The notes beneath the pieces are model-generated. The model was given only the letters and a program-made list of their open reading frames with translations, did not search any database and had not been told where the DNA came from. The position numbers and the translations under genes are program-made. Shown piece after piece: positions 1-7,691 of a DNA stretch of 33,883 nt. Every line of letters begins with the position of its first letter. Position 1 is the stretch's first letter. The DNA is from Desulfobacula sp. Lineage in GTDB: Bacteria; Desulfobacterota; Desulfobacteria; Desulfobacterales; Desulfobacteraceae. The DNA lies in the NCBI GenBank assembly GCA_028280105.1, contig JANQML010000062.1:1-33883 (forward strand), written 5' to 3'.

Positions 1-606
1 AACGCCATGGGAGCCGACCACCGGTGGGACCCGGTGCAGCGCTATTGGTACCCCATAACCGACGTTTTCGGAGCCACCCGTATCGACGGTGTATACCTGA
101 CAGGAGATGCCGGCTATGTTCACGGGGGGGATGCCGGTATGATCAAAGGCACCCTGTCGGGCATTGCAGCGGCAAGGCAACTGGGTATCATCACGGAGAA
201 TGAAGCCGGGTTCCGTGCAAAAAAACCCCTTGCCGGGTTGCGGCGGATGCGGATAGCCAGGGGGTTCCTGCGCTATCTCTTTGCACCGAATCCGCAAATT
301 TATAATATGGCCGATGAAACAATCGTGTGCCGCTGCGAATCGGTTACCGCCGGAGAGATCCGGCAGGTGGTCAGGGAGGGCAACACGGATGTCAATGAGG
401 TAAAACGCTTTACCCGCTGTGGTATGGGGCCCTGCCAGGGACGCATGTGCGGTCCGGCGCTCGCCGAAATAACCGCTCAAACCCTGTCAAAAAGACCGGA
501 TGCGGTCGGTGTACTGCGTGTAAGACAACCGTTCAGACCGGTTACGCTTGAAAATTACTGCCATCTGTATGCTAATGCCGGAACAAATGCTCATACGACC
601 GGCTGA
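1..606 (+). CDS. FAD-dependent oxidoreductase with C-terminal BFD-like [2Fe-2S] domain (3' part only)
   Basis: The reading frame is open from base 1, so the gene begins left of the window; the ATG at 7 is internal. What remains is the end of an FAD/NAD(P)-binding fold (motif VYLTGDAGYVHGGDAGMIKG, the usual last strand with a GD near the flavin ribityl chain). About 90 residues of a BFD-like [2Fe-2S] domain follow: VCRCESV, then RCGMGPCQGRMCG, i.e. C-x-C ... C-x4-C with an extra Cys. The tail VRQPFRPVTLENY is typical of the alpha (HcnB/OoxA/hydroxyproline dehydrogenase) subunits of opine, cyanide-forming and D-hydroxyproline dehydrogenases. These oxidise an amino or imino acid C-N bond in the cytoplasm and pass electrons to a partner flavoprotein subunit, which would lie upstream, outside the window. 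The 3' end overlaps the convergent regulator gene by 35 bp. Family sure, substrate unknown. Confidence 0.85.
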   Translation, partial: NAMGADHRWDPVQRYWYPITDVFGATRIDGVYLTGDAGYVHGGDAGMIKGTLSGIAAARQLGIITENEAGFRAKKPLAGLRRMRIARGFLRYLFAPNPQIYNMADETIVCRCESVTAGEIRQVVREGNTDVNEVKRFTRCGMGPCQGRMCGPALAEITAQTLSKRPDAVGVLRVRQPFRPVTLENYCHLYANAGTNAHTTG

Positions 607-1333
607 CTGGGATGGTGCCGTCTGTTGAATCAAACCCGATCATCATCTGGTTGGTAAAGGAACGTTTAATGACCTTGATCCGGTCAACGTTGACGATGGC
701 GCCTCGATGAACCCGCCAGAAGGTTTTGGGATCGAGCCGTTCCTCAAGCTCCTTGATAGGGGTTTTGATTAAAAACTCGTGACCCGGTGTCCGGACAACG
801 GTGTACTTGTCTTCAGCCTTGAAATAGATCACCTCAGACACCGGGACAAAGCGCAGATCATTCCCTGTCTTGACTTTTACCAGCCTCAGATAATCCGGGG
901 CCTGCCGGTTCTCCAGGACCTGAATGATCTTTTCAATGTCGCGGCGGCCGTGGTCCGGTCCCGTGCCGGCCTCAAGCTGTTTTTTCAGCCGGGAGACGGT
1001 TGTCTGAAGCCGTTCCATGGTGGCGGGCTTCAGGATATAATCGACGGCTTCGCTTTCAAACGCCTGGACCGCATACTGGTCATATGCGGTGATAAAGACC
1101 ACTTTGCAGCGGGGTGAGATTTTTTTTGCCACGGCCACCCCGCTCATTCCCGGCATCCGGATATCGAGAAACGCCATATCCGGAGCTTTCTTTTCAAACA
1201 GGGAAAGGGCGTCCGGCCCGTTTTCCGCCTGTCCCACGATCTCCAGTTCCGGCCACAGTTTTGCCAGCATCCCGGTAATCCCGACCCTCAGATTTTCCTC
1301 GTCATCGGCAATTATGGCGGTCCATTTTCTCAT
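572..1333 (-). CDS. LytTR-family response regulator
   Basis: A 253-residue two-domain regulator. Residues 1-120 are a receiver: acidic pocket D10-D11-E12, phosphoacceptor D57 in FLDIRMPGMSG, T82 and K102 (ILKPA). Residues ~150-253 are a LytTR DNA-binding domain with the typical EVIYFKAEDKYTVVRT and FWRVHRGAIVNVDRI segments. It should be phosphorylated by the kinase encoded directly upstream and bind direct-repeat LytTR sites in promoters. The ATG at 1333 overlaps the kinase stop codon by 4 bp (ATGA), so the pair is translationally coupled. The end of the gene runs 35 bp into the 3' end of the convergent oxidoreductase gene. The target genes cannot be read from the window. Confidence 0.95.
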   Translation of the reverse strand: MRKWTAIIADDEENLRVGITGMLAKLWPELEIVGQAENGPDALSLFEKKAPDMAFLDIRMPGMSGVAVAKKISPRCKVVFITAYDQYAVQAFESEAVDYILKPATMERLQTTVSRLKKQLEAGTGPDHGRRDIEKIIQVLENRQAPDYLRLVKVKTGNDLRFVPVSEVIYFKAEDKYTVVRTPGHEFLIKTPIKELEERLDPKTFWRVHRGAIVNVDRIKVIKRSFTNQMMIGFDSTDGTIPVSRSYEHLFRH

Positions 1334-2361
1334 TTCGGCACCTTTATCACGGCTTTGAGCCCCTGGGGCCGGTTCGGCGTCAGGGTCAGTCCGGCACGGC
1401 TCCCGTAGATTCCGGACAGCCGCCGGCTGACATTGTCGATGCCAATGCCTGCCCGGTCCGCATTCTCATCCAGCCCGCAGCCGGTGTCTGACACCTCGAT
1501 GATCACCTCATTCTCTTCGGCCCGGCAGGCAACAATGATCCGGCCGCCCTCCACCTCGGGTTCCAGCCCGTATTGAATGGCATTTTCCACCAGGGGCTGG
1601 ATGACCAGCGGGGGAAAGCGGAACTCGGGAAGACCGGTCCGGTCGTCGATGGTATAGGCCAGCCGCTTCCCCATCCGGACTTTAAAAATATCCAGATACC
1701 GCCTTACCAGGTCCAGTTCCTGGGCAAGAGTAACCATCTCCTGCCGGGTCCGGTCCAGGGATATTCTTAAATATTCGTTTACGTCAATGAGCATCTTTTT
1801 GGCTTTATCCGCGTCCATATCCATCAGCATGATGACATTGGAAAGGGTGTTGAACAGGAAATGGGGTTCGATCTGGGCCTGGAGCAGCCGCAGGGTGGTC
1901 ATGGCTGCCTCCTTTTCCATGGTCAGCCGTTTTATTTTCTCATTCTGGATCTTTTTTTCAGATTCCAGAAGTTTTTCCCGGGTGAAAAAAAAATAGGTGA
2001 TGGGTATCCCGAAGATAAAGCCGAATACGGCGATGTTCGAAAATACGTTGCGGTAGTAATAGGGCACCTCAATCCCATATTTAAACGACAGATACCCCCA
2101 ACCCAGTCCGGCACCGACCATCACGCCTGTCCCTATCCCGCCGACGATGCAGGCACCCATCCATCTTTTGAGTCTTTTGTCGCTGAGACGGATGCCCTTG
2201 TTTACAAAAAAACAGATGGACAGGCCCGTGAACTGGGAAATGAGAAACACATCCCAGTATCGTTCCTCCCGGATCACCGTATAGGTGAGGACCCCGGCAA
2301 TGACGGTGTTAAAGACCGCGGTAATTGCCATGGACTTTCCAAGTTCCCTTTTAGATCCCAT
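1330..2361 (-). CDS. LytS-type sensor histidine kinase (His_kinase/HATPase_c)
   Basis: 343 residues. The N-terminal ~127 residues hold about four membrane helices (roughly 10-30, 36-54, 68-92, 106-126) with no large periplasmic loop, so the signal may be sensed in or near the membrane. A short coiled coil (130-155) leads to the His_kinase motif QAQIEPHFLFNTLSN with H167 as the phosphorylation site. The ATPase domain follows: N-box PLVENAIQYGL (N260), DTGCG at 292-296, and the G-box GIGIDN at 305-310. This is the class that pairs with LytTR regulators, as it does here. ATG 2361 has a good ribosome site (GGGGAAGAG) about 7-8 bases upstream. Ligand unknown. Confidence 0.93.
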   Translation of the reverse strand: MGSKRELGKSMAITAVFNTVIAGVLTYTVIREERYWDVFLISQFTGLSICFFVNKGIRLSDKRLKRWMGACIVGGIGTGVMVGAGLGWGYLSFKYGIEVPYYYRNVFSNIAVFGFIFGIPITYFFFTREKLLESEKKIQNEKIKRLTMEKEAAMTTLRLLQAQIEPHFLFNTLSNVIMLMDMDADKAKKMLIDVNEYLRISLDRTRQEMVTLAQELDLVRRYLDIFKVRMGKRLAYTIDDRTGLPEFRFPPLVIQPLVENAIQYGLEPEVEGGRIIVACRAEENEVIIEVSDTGCGLDENADRAGIGIDNVSRRLSGIYGSRAGLTLTPNRPQGLKAVIKVPK

Positions 2362-2381
2362 GAAACTGCTCTTCCCCGCTT

Positions 2382-2777
2382 AAATGATCATTAATTATGG
2401 ATTCGGGCCGGAAGCGATCCCCGGCAAATGGCCGTTTACTCCTGATCAGATACGTCATATAATGGTACTAAATATCCCTGGCCGGGGCAATGCTGTTCAT
2501 CCCCTTAAATTTGCCACTCGTCGCATTTTACGGGGACGTTATCCTGTTTTTACCCATACAAAGCCTCCATTGTCTTTATCCGAATTTAAAACGGTTGAAG
2601 CAGGTTTACACGATGATCCCCTGGTTGCAGGATATGTTTTTCACTCCCGGTTAAACACCGTTCGTCATCCGGAATCCGCCGTCTGTCACGATTCCGTTGC
2701 CTTAAGCGGCAGAATCCATATCATAGGACCAGATGTCAACCGGGATCTGTAACCCGAGAATGAAAGGAGACACCATC
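2382..2777. other. Intergenic region between the divergent kinase gene and the DUF2141 gene
   Basis: About 400 bases. It must hold the promoters of both divergent units. I found no convincing promoter pair, repeat or RNA structure. An open frame on the plus strand (2384-2752) has no recognisable domain and no ribosome site, and I do not accept it as a gene. A ribosome site (AAAGGAG, about 2763) for the next gene lies at the right end. Confidence 0.4.
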
Positions 2778-3227
2778 ATGAAAAAATTAACACTGCTGCT
2801 TATCCTCTCTATTGCCGTTATACCGGCCGTGGCCGGGACTGCCCTGGCAGGAGATGAAAAACAGTCCCTTGCCAGCCTTGTGATCCATATCACGGGATTC
2901 GAGAGTGCCGACGGTATTGCCAAAGTGGCCATTGTCAACTCCAGGGAAAATTATGAATCAGACAGTAGCCCGTTTATGGGATTCAACTTTAAAATCTTTA
3001 ACAATGAAGTCAAACAGACCGTGAATCTGCCGTTCGGCGAATATGCCGTTAAAGTCTTTCACGACGCCAATGCCAACGATGAGATGGACACCCTGATGTT
3101 CGGGATTCCTTCGGAACGGTATGGCTTTTCCAACAATCCGGCAGGATCCATGGGCCCGCCAGCCTATGAAAAGGCTAAATTTGTGATTGATTCAGCCCGT
3201 CACAGCATATTGATCAGGCTGCGTTAA
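2778..3227 (+). CDS. DUF2141 family exported protein
   Basis: The start chosen is the ATG at 2778, preceded by AAAGGAG. The in-frame ATG at 2733 would add 15 residues ahead of an obvious signal peptide and has no ribosome site. The 149-residue product starts with a signal peptide (MKKLTLLLILSIAV..., likely cleavage after the Ala of TALA, ~residue 24). The mature part matches the DUF2141 pattern: DGIAKVAIVNSRENY, then VNLPFGEYAVKVFHDANAND and the tail motif FGIPSERYGFSNN. The Asp/Asn-rich DANANDEMD loop could bind a metal ion, but that is only a guess. DUF2141 proteins are small periplasmic beta-sandwich-like proteins of unknown function. The next gene encodes a Tat-exported flavoprotein and may act in the same compartment. 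Confidence 0.85.
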   Translation: MKKLTLLLILSIAVIPAVAGTALAGDEKQSLASLVIHITGFESADGIAKVAIVNSRENYESDSSPFMGFNFKIFNNEVKQTVNLPFGEYAVKVFHDANANDEMDTLMFGIPSERYGFSNNPAGSMGPPAYEKAKFVIDSARHSILIRLR

Positions 3228-3254
3228 CCTCAACGTTGCAACGATGAGGTTAAC
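3223..3254. repeat. 32-bp near-perfect palindrome between DUF2141 and flavoprotein genes
   Basis: Arms GTTAACCTCA (3223-3232) and TGAGGTTAAC (3245-3254) are exact complements, and the inner CGTTG/CAACG continues the symmetry with one A-A mismatch. The left arm contains the DUF2141 stop codon TAA. No T-run follows, so it does not look like a Rho-independent terminator. It could be an operator or an mRNA-processing/attenuation hairpin between the two genes. Confidence 0.7.
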
Positions 3255-3305
3255 ACAGAGCAGGCAGGAACGATGAAACATCCCTGTGCAAAGGAGACCC
3301 AAATC

Positions 3306-4916
3306 ATGACACCCGTCCATAACCGGTCAAATAAACGATCAAACCGATTATCCAGACGCAAATTCATCAAAACCATGGCCATGGCCGCCAGTGCATCTGC
3401 CATAGACTGGAGCGGATTCGGTGCACTGGCCGCCCGGGTCCGGAACAAGCAGGACTTTCCCGTCGTCGTAATCGGCTCCGGATTGGGCGGGCTTGTCAGT
3501 GCCGCCTATCTGGCAAAGTACGGATTTCATGTCACCCTGCTGGAGCAGCACAGCATCCCGGGCGGCTATGCCACCTCCTTTGAACGGGAAAACTTCACCT
3601 TTGATGTCTCTTTGCATGCAACGGTGGCGGAACATGCCATGCCGCAGATGATCCTCTCCGACCTCGGGCTCTGGGATCAGCTTGAAGTGGCCTACACCCC
3701 CGAACTGCGTCGGATTGTCACCAATACCTATGATATCACCCTGCCGGCAAAAAATCCGGACGGGGTAAAAAGAACGCTTTCAGACACGTTCCCGGATGAA
3801 AAAAAAGGGATACACGCCTTTTATTCGGAGATGGAACAGGTCATTGACGAACTTTGGAACGGCCGGCAGTCCCCAAATTCCATGATGGCACAACTCTCCT
3901 CCCTCTCCCTGGCCCAGTGGATGGACCGGCATGTCACCCACCCGGATGTAAAGGACTGCATGTCAATCTTTTCCGGCTATTACGGGCTTCCCCCGGAAAA
4001 GATAAATGCCCTGTTCTACGCCATTGCCACCGGGGAATACCTGGTCCTGGGGGGGCAGTACTTCAAAGCCCGGTCCCAGGATTTAAGCGATGTCCTGGCC
4101 GACGGGATCGGGGCGTTCAACGGAACGGTGCGTTACAATACCCGGGTGGACCAGATCCATTTTGATGGAAAAAATGCCGTATCCGGTGTCACAGACCACA
4201 ATGGGAACCTTTACCCGGCAAAGGCGGTGATCGCCAACTGCCCGGTGCCGGCCCTGGTCGACCGCATGCTGCCCAAAGACCTTATTCCAAAAGACTTTGC
4301 CCTTGAGGCCGGGAAACGGCAGACCTCTTTATCCAGTTTCGTTGTCTGGCTGGGGCTGAACCGCCCCCTTGATCAGATCAGCGATTATGAAATCGACCTG
4401 GCCGGTACCGGCAGCACGGATCACTATGAACTGTTCTCAAAGCAGGACCTGGCGGAATCGGGTATCAGTATCACCATATACGACAACCTCTTTAAAGGGT
4501 ACTCCGCACCCGGCACCACCACCATGACCATCATGGCGCTGTCGGATTTCGCCCCCTGGAAACCCTATGAAGCCGATTACTTTGACAATCGGAAAGCAGC
4601 CTACAATAAAGAAAAGGAAAGAATTGCCAACCGGTTTGTCCAGCGGGTGGAGGAACGGCTGATACCCGGGCTGTCCGGGATGATCGAAATCATGGAAATC
4701 GGAACCCCGCTGACCAATGTCTTTTATACGGGCAACACCGAGGGCGCCATATACGGATATGACCGGAACCTGCCGCATCTGGAATCCCGGACCCCGGTCA
4801 AGGGCCTCTATCTGTCAAGTGCCTGGTCCCACGGCGGGGGGTACACACCGGTGATGATGGCGGGCCGGGAAACGGCCAAGGCCCTGCTTAAGGATTTTAC
4901 GGCTGCAAAAATTTAA
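3306..4916 (+). CDS. Tat-exported FAD-dependent oxidoreductase, CrtI / retinol-saturase-like
   Basis: Start chosen at ATG 3306, which follows AAAGGAG (~3291); the upstream in-frame ATG at 3273 lacks one. The 536-residue protein begins with a twin-arginine signal, SRRKFIKTMAMAASASA (residues 16-32), so it is probably folded with its flavin and exported to the periplasm. The FAD-binding Rossmann motif VVVIGSGLGGLVSAAYLA (53-70) and LLEQHSIPGGYATSFE follow. The C-terminus has the family's final flavin contact, GLYLSSAWSHGGGYTPVMMAGR. This is the phytoene desaturase / carotenoid isomerase / all-trans-retinol 13,14-reductase superfamily, which acts on long hydrophobic polyenes or related lipids. 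Tat export is unusual for carotenoid synthesis and no other carotenoid gene is nearby, so the substrate stays open. It lies 78 bp after the DUF2141 gene, across the palindrome. Confidence 0.82.
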   Translation: MTPVHNRSNKRSNRLSRRKFIKTMAMAASASAIDWSGFGALAARVRNKQDFPVVVIGSGLGGLVSAAYLAKYGFHVTLLEQHSIPGGYATSFERENFTFDVSLHATVAEHAMPQMILSDLGLWDQLEVAYTPELRRIVTNTYDITLPAKNPDGVKRTLSDTFPDEKKGIHAFYSEMEQVIDELWNGRQSPNSMMAQLSSLSLAQWMDRHVTHPDVKDCMSIFSGYYGLPPEKINALFYAIATGEYLVLGGQYFKARSQDLSDVLADGIGAFNGTVRYNTRVDQIHFDGKNAVSGVTDHNGNLYPAKAVIANCPVPALVDRMLPKDLIPKDFALEAGKRQTSLSSFVVWLGLNRPLDQISDYEIDLAGTGSTDHYELFSKQDLAESGISITIYDNLFKGYSAPGTTTMTIMALSDFAPWKPYEADYFDNRKAAYNKEKERIANRFVQRVEERLIPGLSGMIEIMEIGTPLTNVFYTGNTEGAIYGYDRNLPHLESRTPVKGLYLSSAWSHGGGYTPVMMAGRETAKALLKDFTAAKI

Positions 4917-5446
4917 TCCGGGCGCTGAAGACGGTCGTCAATTTCAGGCAGACAAACCCGGTTGATCCTGTTATCAATGGGGTGAGGCGGGGCGATATTC
5001 CGGATCGCCCCCGACCTCCGGCACCCTGTCAGGCTGACGGCCGAGAACCCGGGAATAAACGGCCGGGGACTTCTCAACCTGCCGTTAAAACCACTGACAG
5101 CCTTCAGTGCTGAGAAACATTTCAAAAAAACACCGGAATAGACAGACAGCCGCGTCACCCTCCGGAGAAACCAATCCCACATCTTTTCCCAATGGTGGAT
5201 TCATCATGCCATGGGTTTGATTTTCAGCTTGTATTCAAATATCAAAATTGTTAAGTCTTTTTTTAGTGTTTTTGCAAACCTGCGAAAGATCAAACAAATG
5301 ACATTCTTACCTTAAATATATAATAATTTCAGCCTATTATGTTTTTTATCAGATTCGAACGGATAAATAGCAAAAGTTGAGTTAAAAGCTGTGTCTCTGT
5401 TTAGATATAAAAAATAGTAACACCATTTTTAAAAGCCGGAGGGAAA
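4917..5446. promoter_or_regulatory. 530-bp intergenic region upstream of the chemoreceptor gene
   Basis: The left half is GC-rich and contains an 8-bp stem hairpin, GGGGCGAT (4989-4996) / ATCGCCCC (5004-5011), with no T-run; it may lie at the end of the flavoprotein transcript. The right half (about 5220 onward) is strongly AT-rich. A weak sigma70-like pair TTGAGT (5377-5382) and TAGATA (5402-5407, 19-bp spacer) and the ribosome site GGAGG just before 5447 would serve the chemoreceptor gene. I saw no sigma28-type flagellar promoter that I would defend. The minus-strand open frame here (4913-5182) shows no domain. Confidence 0.4.
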
Positions 5447-7441
5447 ATGAGTTTGTTTAAAAGCATGTCCATTGGAAAAAAAATGAGTTTGGGGTTCGGA
5501 AGCGTCTTAACTATCCTTGTAATTGTTAGCGGTGTCTCTTACAAATCGATTCTAAACAGCTCAGACGGGTTCACCGCATACAGGGAGATGGCAAGGGACA
5601 GCAACCTTGCAAGCCGTTTACAGGCAAACATGCTTATGATGCAGATGAGTGTGAAGAATTTTATTATTTCCGGCAATGAAAAGGATCAAGAGCAATATAA
5701 TAACTATCTTGAAAAAATGAATGCCTACCTTGAAGAATCACGCAAAGAGATAACCCGGCCGGATCGTGCAAAAAAAATCGATTCAGTGGATCAAAAGCTC
5801 ATTGAATACGAAAAAGATTTCGAAAAGGTGGTGAGTTTCATGAACCTGCGAAATGATCTTGTTCATAATGTTTTAAATGTTGAGGGACCTTTAATGGAAA
5901 AAACAATGACAGGTATCATGGAATCGGCAAACAAAGACCTTGATATGATCGCAGCCTACAATACCGGCCTGGGCATGAAGCATCTTCTCTTGGGAAGGCT
6001 TTATATGGCAAAATTTCTTGATACGAACGATCAGTCTGCTGTAGAGCGAGTCCATTCAGAGTTTCAGAAGATGCAGAAGTATCTGGATATTCTGGAGACG
6101 GAATTACAGAATCCAAACCGCCGGATAATGCTTGAAAAAGTAATAGAAGCAAAAAAGAAATACACGGAGGCATTCGATAAACTTGCTGAAACTATTTTTA
6201 ACCGCAACAACATTATTACCGAAAAACTATATCAAGTCGGCCCTTATGTTGCAGGAAATGTAGAAGATGTAAAATTGTCCATCAAGGCTGTGCAGGATGA
6301 TATGGGGCCAAAACTTGTCGCTTCGAATAAAAAGAGTTCCTTTTTGATCATCACCCTGTCGGCAATTGCACTGGGCACAGGATTTATACTCGCTTTTTTG
6401 ATCACTCGCAGCATCACCAAACCGATTACAAAAGGTGTCAGGTTAGCGGAAGAAATGGCAAAAGGAGATTTGACCAAGCAAATAGATATAGCTCAAAAAG
6501 ATGAGATTGGAATTCTGATCAGAGCATTGAACACGATGTCAAAAAATTTAAAAAACATGTTTGCGGATATCTTTTCAGGCGCTCAGACCTTAACCTCGTC
6601 TTCTAAAGAAATGTCAGTCATATCAGAGCAGATGTCATCAAGCGCAGATCAAACTTCTGACAGATCTAGAAATGTAGCTGCCTCATCTGAGGAGATGACT
6701 GCAAATATGAACAATGTGGCTGCTGCAACCGAGCAAACAACAACAAATATTCAGAATATCTCGTCTGCCATTGAAGAGATGTCGGTTACGATAAATGAGA
6801 TTGCCGATAACACGGCCAAAGTCAGCGAAACTACAGCCCAGGCTGTTAAAAATGCAGAACATGTTTCCAAGAAAGTTGATGAGCTTGGTAGGGCAGCATC
6901 TGAAATCAGCAATGTGACTGAGACCATATCAGACATATCGGAACAGACCAATCTTCTGGCGCTGAATGCCACCATTGAAGCGGCCAGGGCCGGTGAAGCA
7001 GGAAAAGGTTTTGCCGTTGTCGCCGGAGAAATAAAAGCATTGGCCCAGCAAACTGCCGATGCGACAAATGAAATCAGTCAGAAAATCGGTGGCGTACAGG
7101 AAACGACAAAGGAGTCAGTGGATGCCATTGCCTCAATCCTGGAAATAGTTAATGAAATTAATTCAATTGTATCAACCGTTGCCACTGCCATTGAAGAACA
7201 GTCGGCAACCACAAAAGAGATTTCCAATAATGTTGGCCAGGCGGCTGCAGGTGTCCAGGAAGTCAATGAAAGCGTTAACCAGACCTCCACAGTTGCCCGG
7301 GAGGTCAACCGGGATATCAACCAGGTCAGCCACGCCGCAGAGGAGATTAAAACCGCCGGCCTCCAGGTAAAATCCAGTGCATCAAATTTAGCTGATTTCG
7401 CCAAAGAACTTGATAAATTGGTAAATCAGTTCAAATTATAA
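5447..7441 (+). CDS. Methyl-accepting chemotaxis protein with large (HBM-like) periplasmic sensor
   Basis: 664 residues. TM1 is ~13-33, a ~260-residue periplasmic part follows, then TM2 ~297-319, a HAMP domain (~320-372: [22 protein letters not shown]) and a long cytoplasmic coiled coil. The signalling tip [20 protein letters not shown] (~495-514) is canonical. The sensor is all-helical and contains two similar halves: [20 protein letters not shown] and [18 protein letters not shown], each followed by a helix ending in EKM or QKM. This duplicated layout fits the helical bimodular (HBM) class typified by McpS, which senses small organic acids; the ligand here is unknown. There is no C-terminal CheR/CheB-binding pentapeptide. 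It starts at ATG 5447 after GGAGG. No che genes are in the window, so it must signal to a distant array. Confidence 0.95.
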   Translation: MSLFKSMSIGKKMSLGFGSVLTILVIVSGVSYKSILNSSDGFTAYREMARDSNLASRLQANMLMMQMSVKNFIISGNEKDQEQYNNYLEKMNAYLEESRKEITRPDRAKKIDSVDQKLIEYEKDFEKVVSFMNLRNDLVHNVLNVEGPLMEKTMTGIMESANKDLDMIAAYNTGLGMKHLLLGRLYMAKFLDTNDQSAVERVHSEFQKMQKYLDILETELQNPNRRIMLEKVIEAKKKYTEAFDKLAETIFNRNNIITEKLYQVGPYVAGNVEDVKLSIKAVQDDMGPKLVASNKKSSFLIITLSAIALGTGFILAFLITRSITKPITKGVRLAEEMAKGDLTKQIDIAQKDEIGILIRALNTMSKNLKNMFADIFSGAQTLTSSSKEMSVISEQMSSSADQTSDRSRNVAASSEEMTANMNNVAAATEQTTTNIQNISSAIEEMSVTINEIADNTAKVSETTAQAVKNAEHVSKKVDELGRAASEISNVTETISDISEQTNLLALNATIEAARAGEAGKGFAVVAGEIKALAQQTADATNEISQKIGGVQETTKESVDAIASILEIVNEINSIVSTVATAIEEQSATTKEISNNVGQAAAGVQEVNESVNQTSTVAREVNRDINQVSHAAEEIKTAGLQVKSSASNLADFAKELDKLVNQFKL

Positions 7442-7472
7442 CTCAACCCCAACGCTGCATACAAAAATGTAA

Positions 7473-7672
7473 AGGAAACAGAATCCTGTTCAATATGATA
7501 TCGCACAGGGCGTGGACAACCATACCCTGGTCTGGGAGCAGGATCCCCCCCTGCCTTGAACCGATCCTTAAAGCGGCCAGAAACCTTGAACGGATGGGAT
7601 GCAAAGCCATTGCCGCCAAATACGGGTATTTTGCATGGTTCCAGAAAAACGAATACCGGCCCTTGCCGGCAA
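7473..7672 (+). pseudogene. Remnant of an aspartate/glutamate (hydantoin-type) racemase-like gene
   Basis: Two frames joined at a C-run (~7550) give NPVQYDIAQGVDNHTLVWEQ then LEPILKAARNLERMGCKAIA and AKYGYFAWFQK. This resembles the middle of Asp/Glu-racemase-like proteins, where a pattern of the type LLEPFIEAA..LE..GV.AIT..CGFLALFQ is usual. The Cys expected before GF is Tyr here, the frame breaks at 7555-7560, and a stop (TAA at 7470) closes the upstream frame. So it looks like a decayed fragment between the chemoreceptor and AOR genes. The family call comes from pattern memory, not alignment. Confidence 0.4.
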
Positions 7673-7691
7673 ATACTTGTCTCCTTTGGAA

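Noticed and set aside
2384-2752. 122-codon plus-strand frame upstream of the DUF2141 gene
   Set aside because: No ribosome site, no recognisable domain and unnatural composition; it lies in what must be a promoter region of two divergent units.
4989-5011. 8-bp hairpin as terminator of the flavoprotein gene
   Set aside because: The stem is real but it is 70 bases from the stop codon and has no T-run, so I list it only as a structure within the intergenic region.
4913-5182. 89-codon minus-strand frame after the flavoprotein gene
   Set aside because: Arg/Pro-rich product of GC-rich noncoding DNA, no start signal, no family resemblance.
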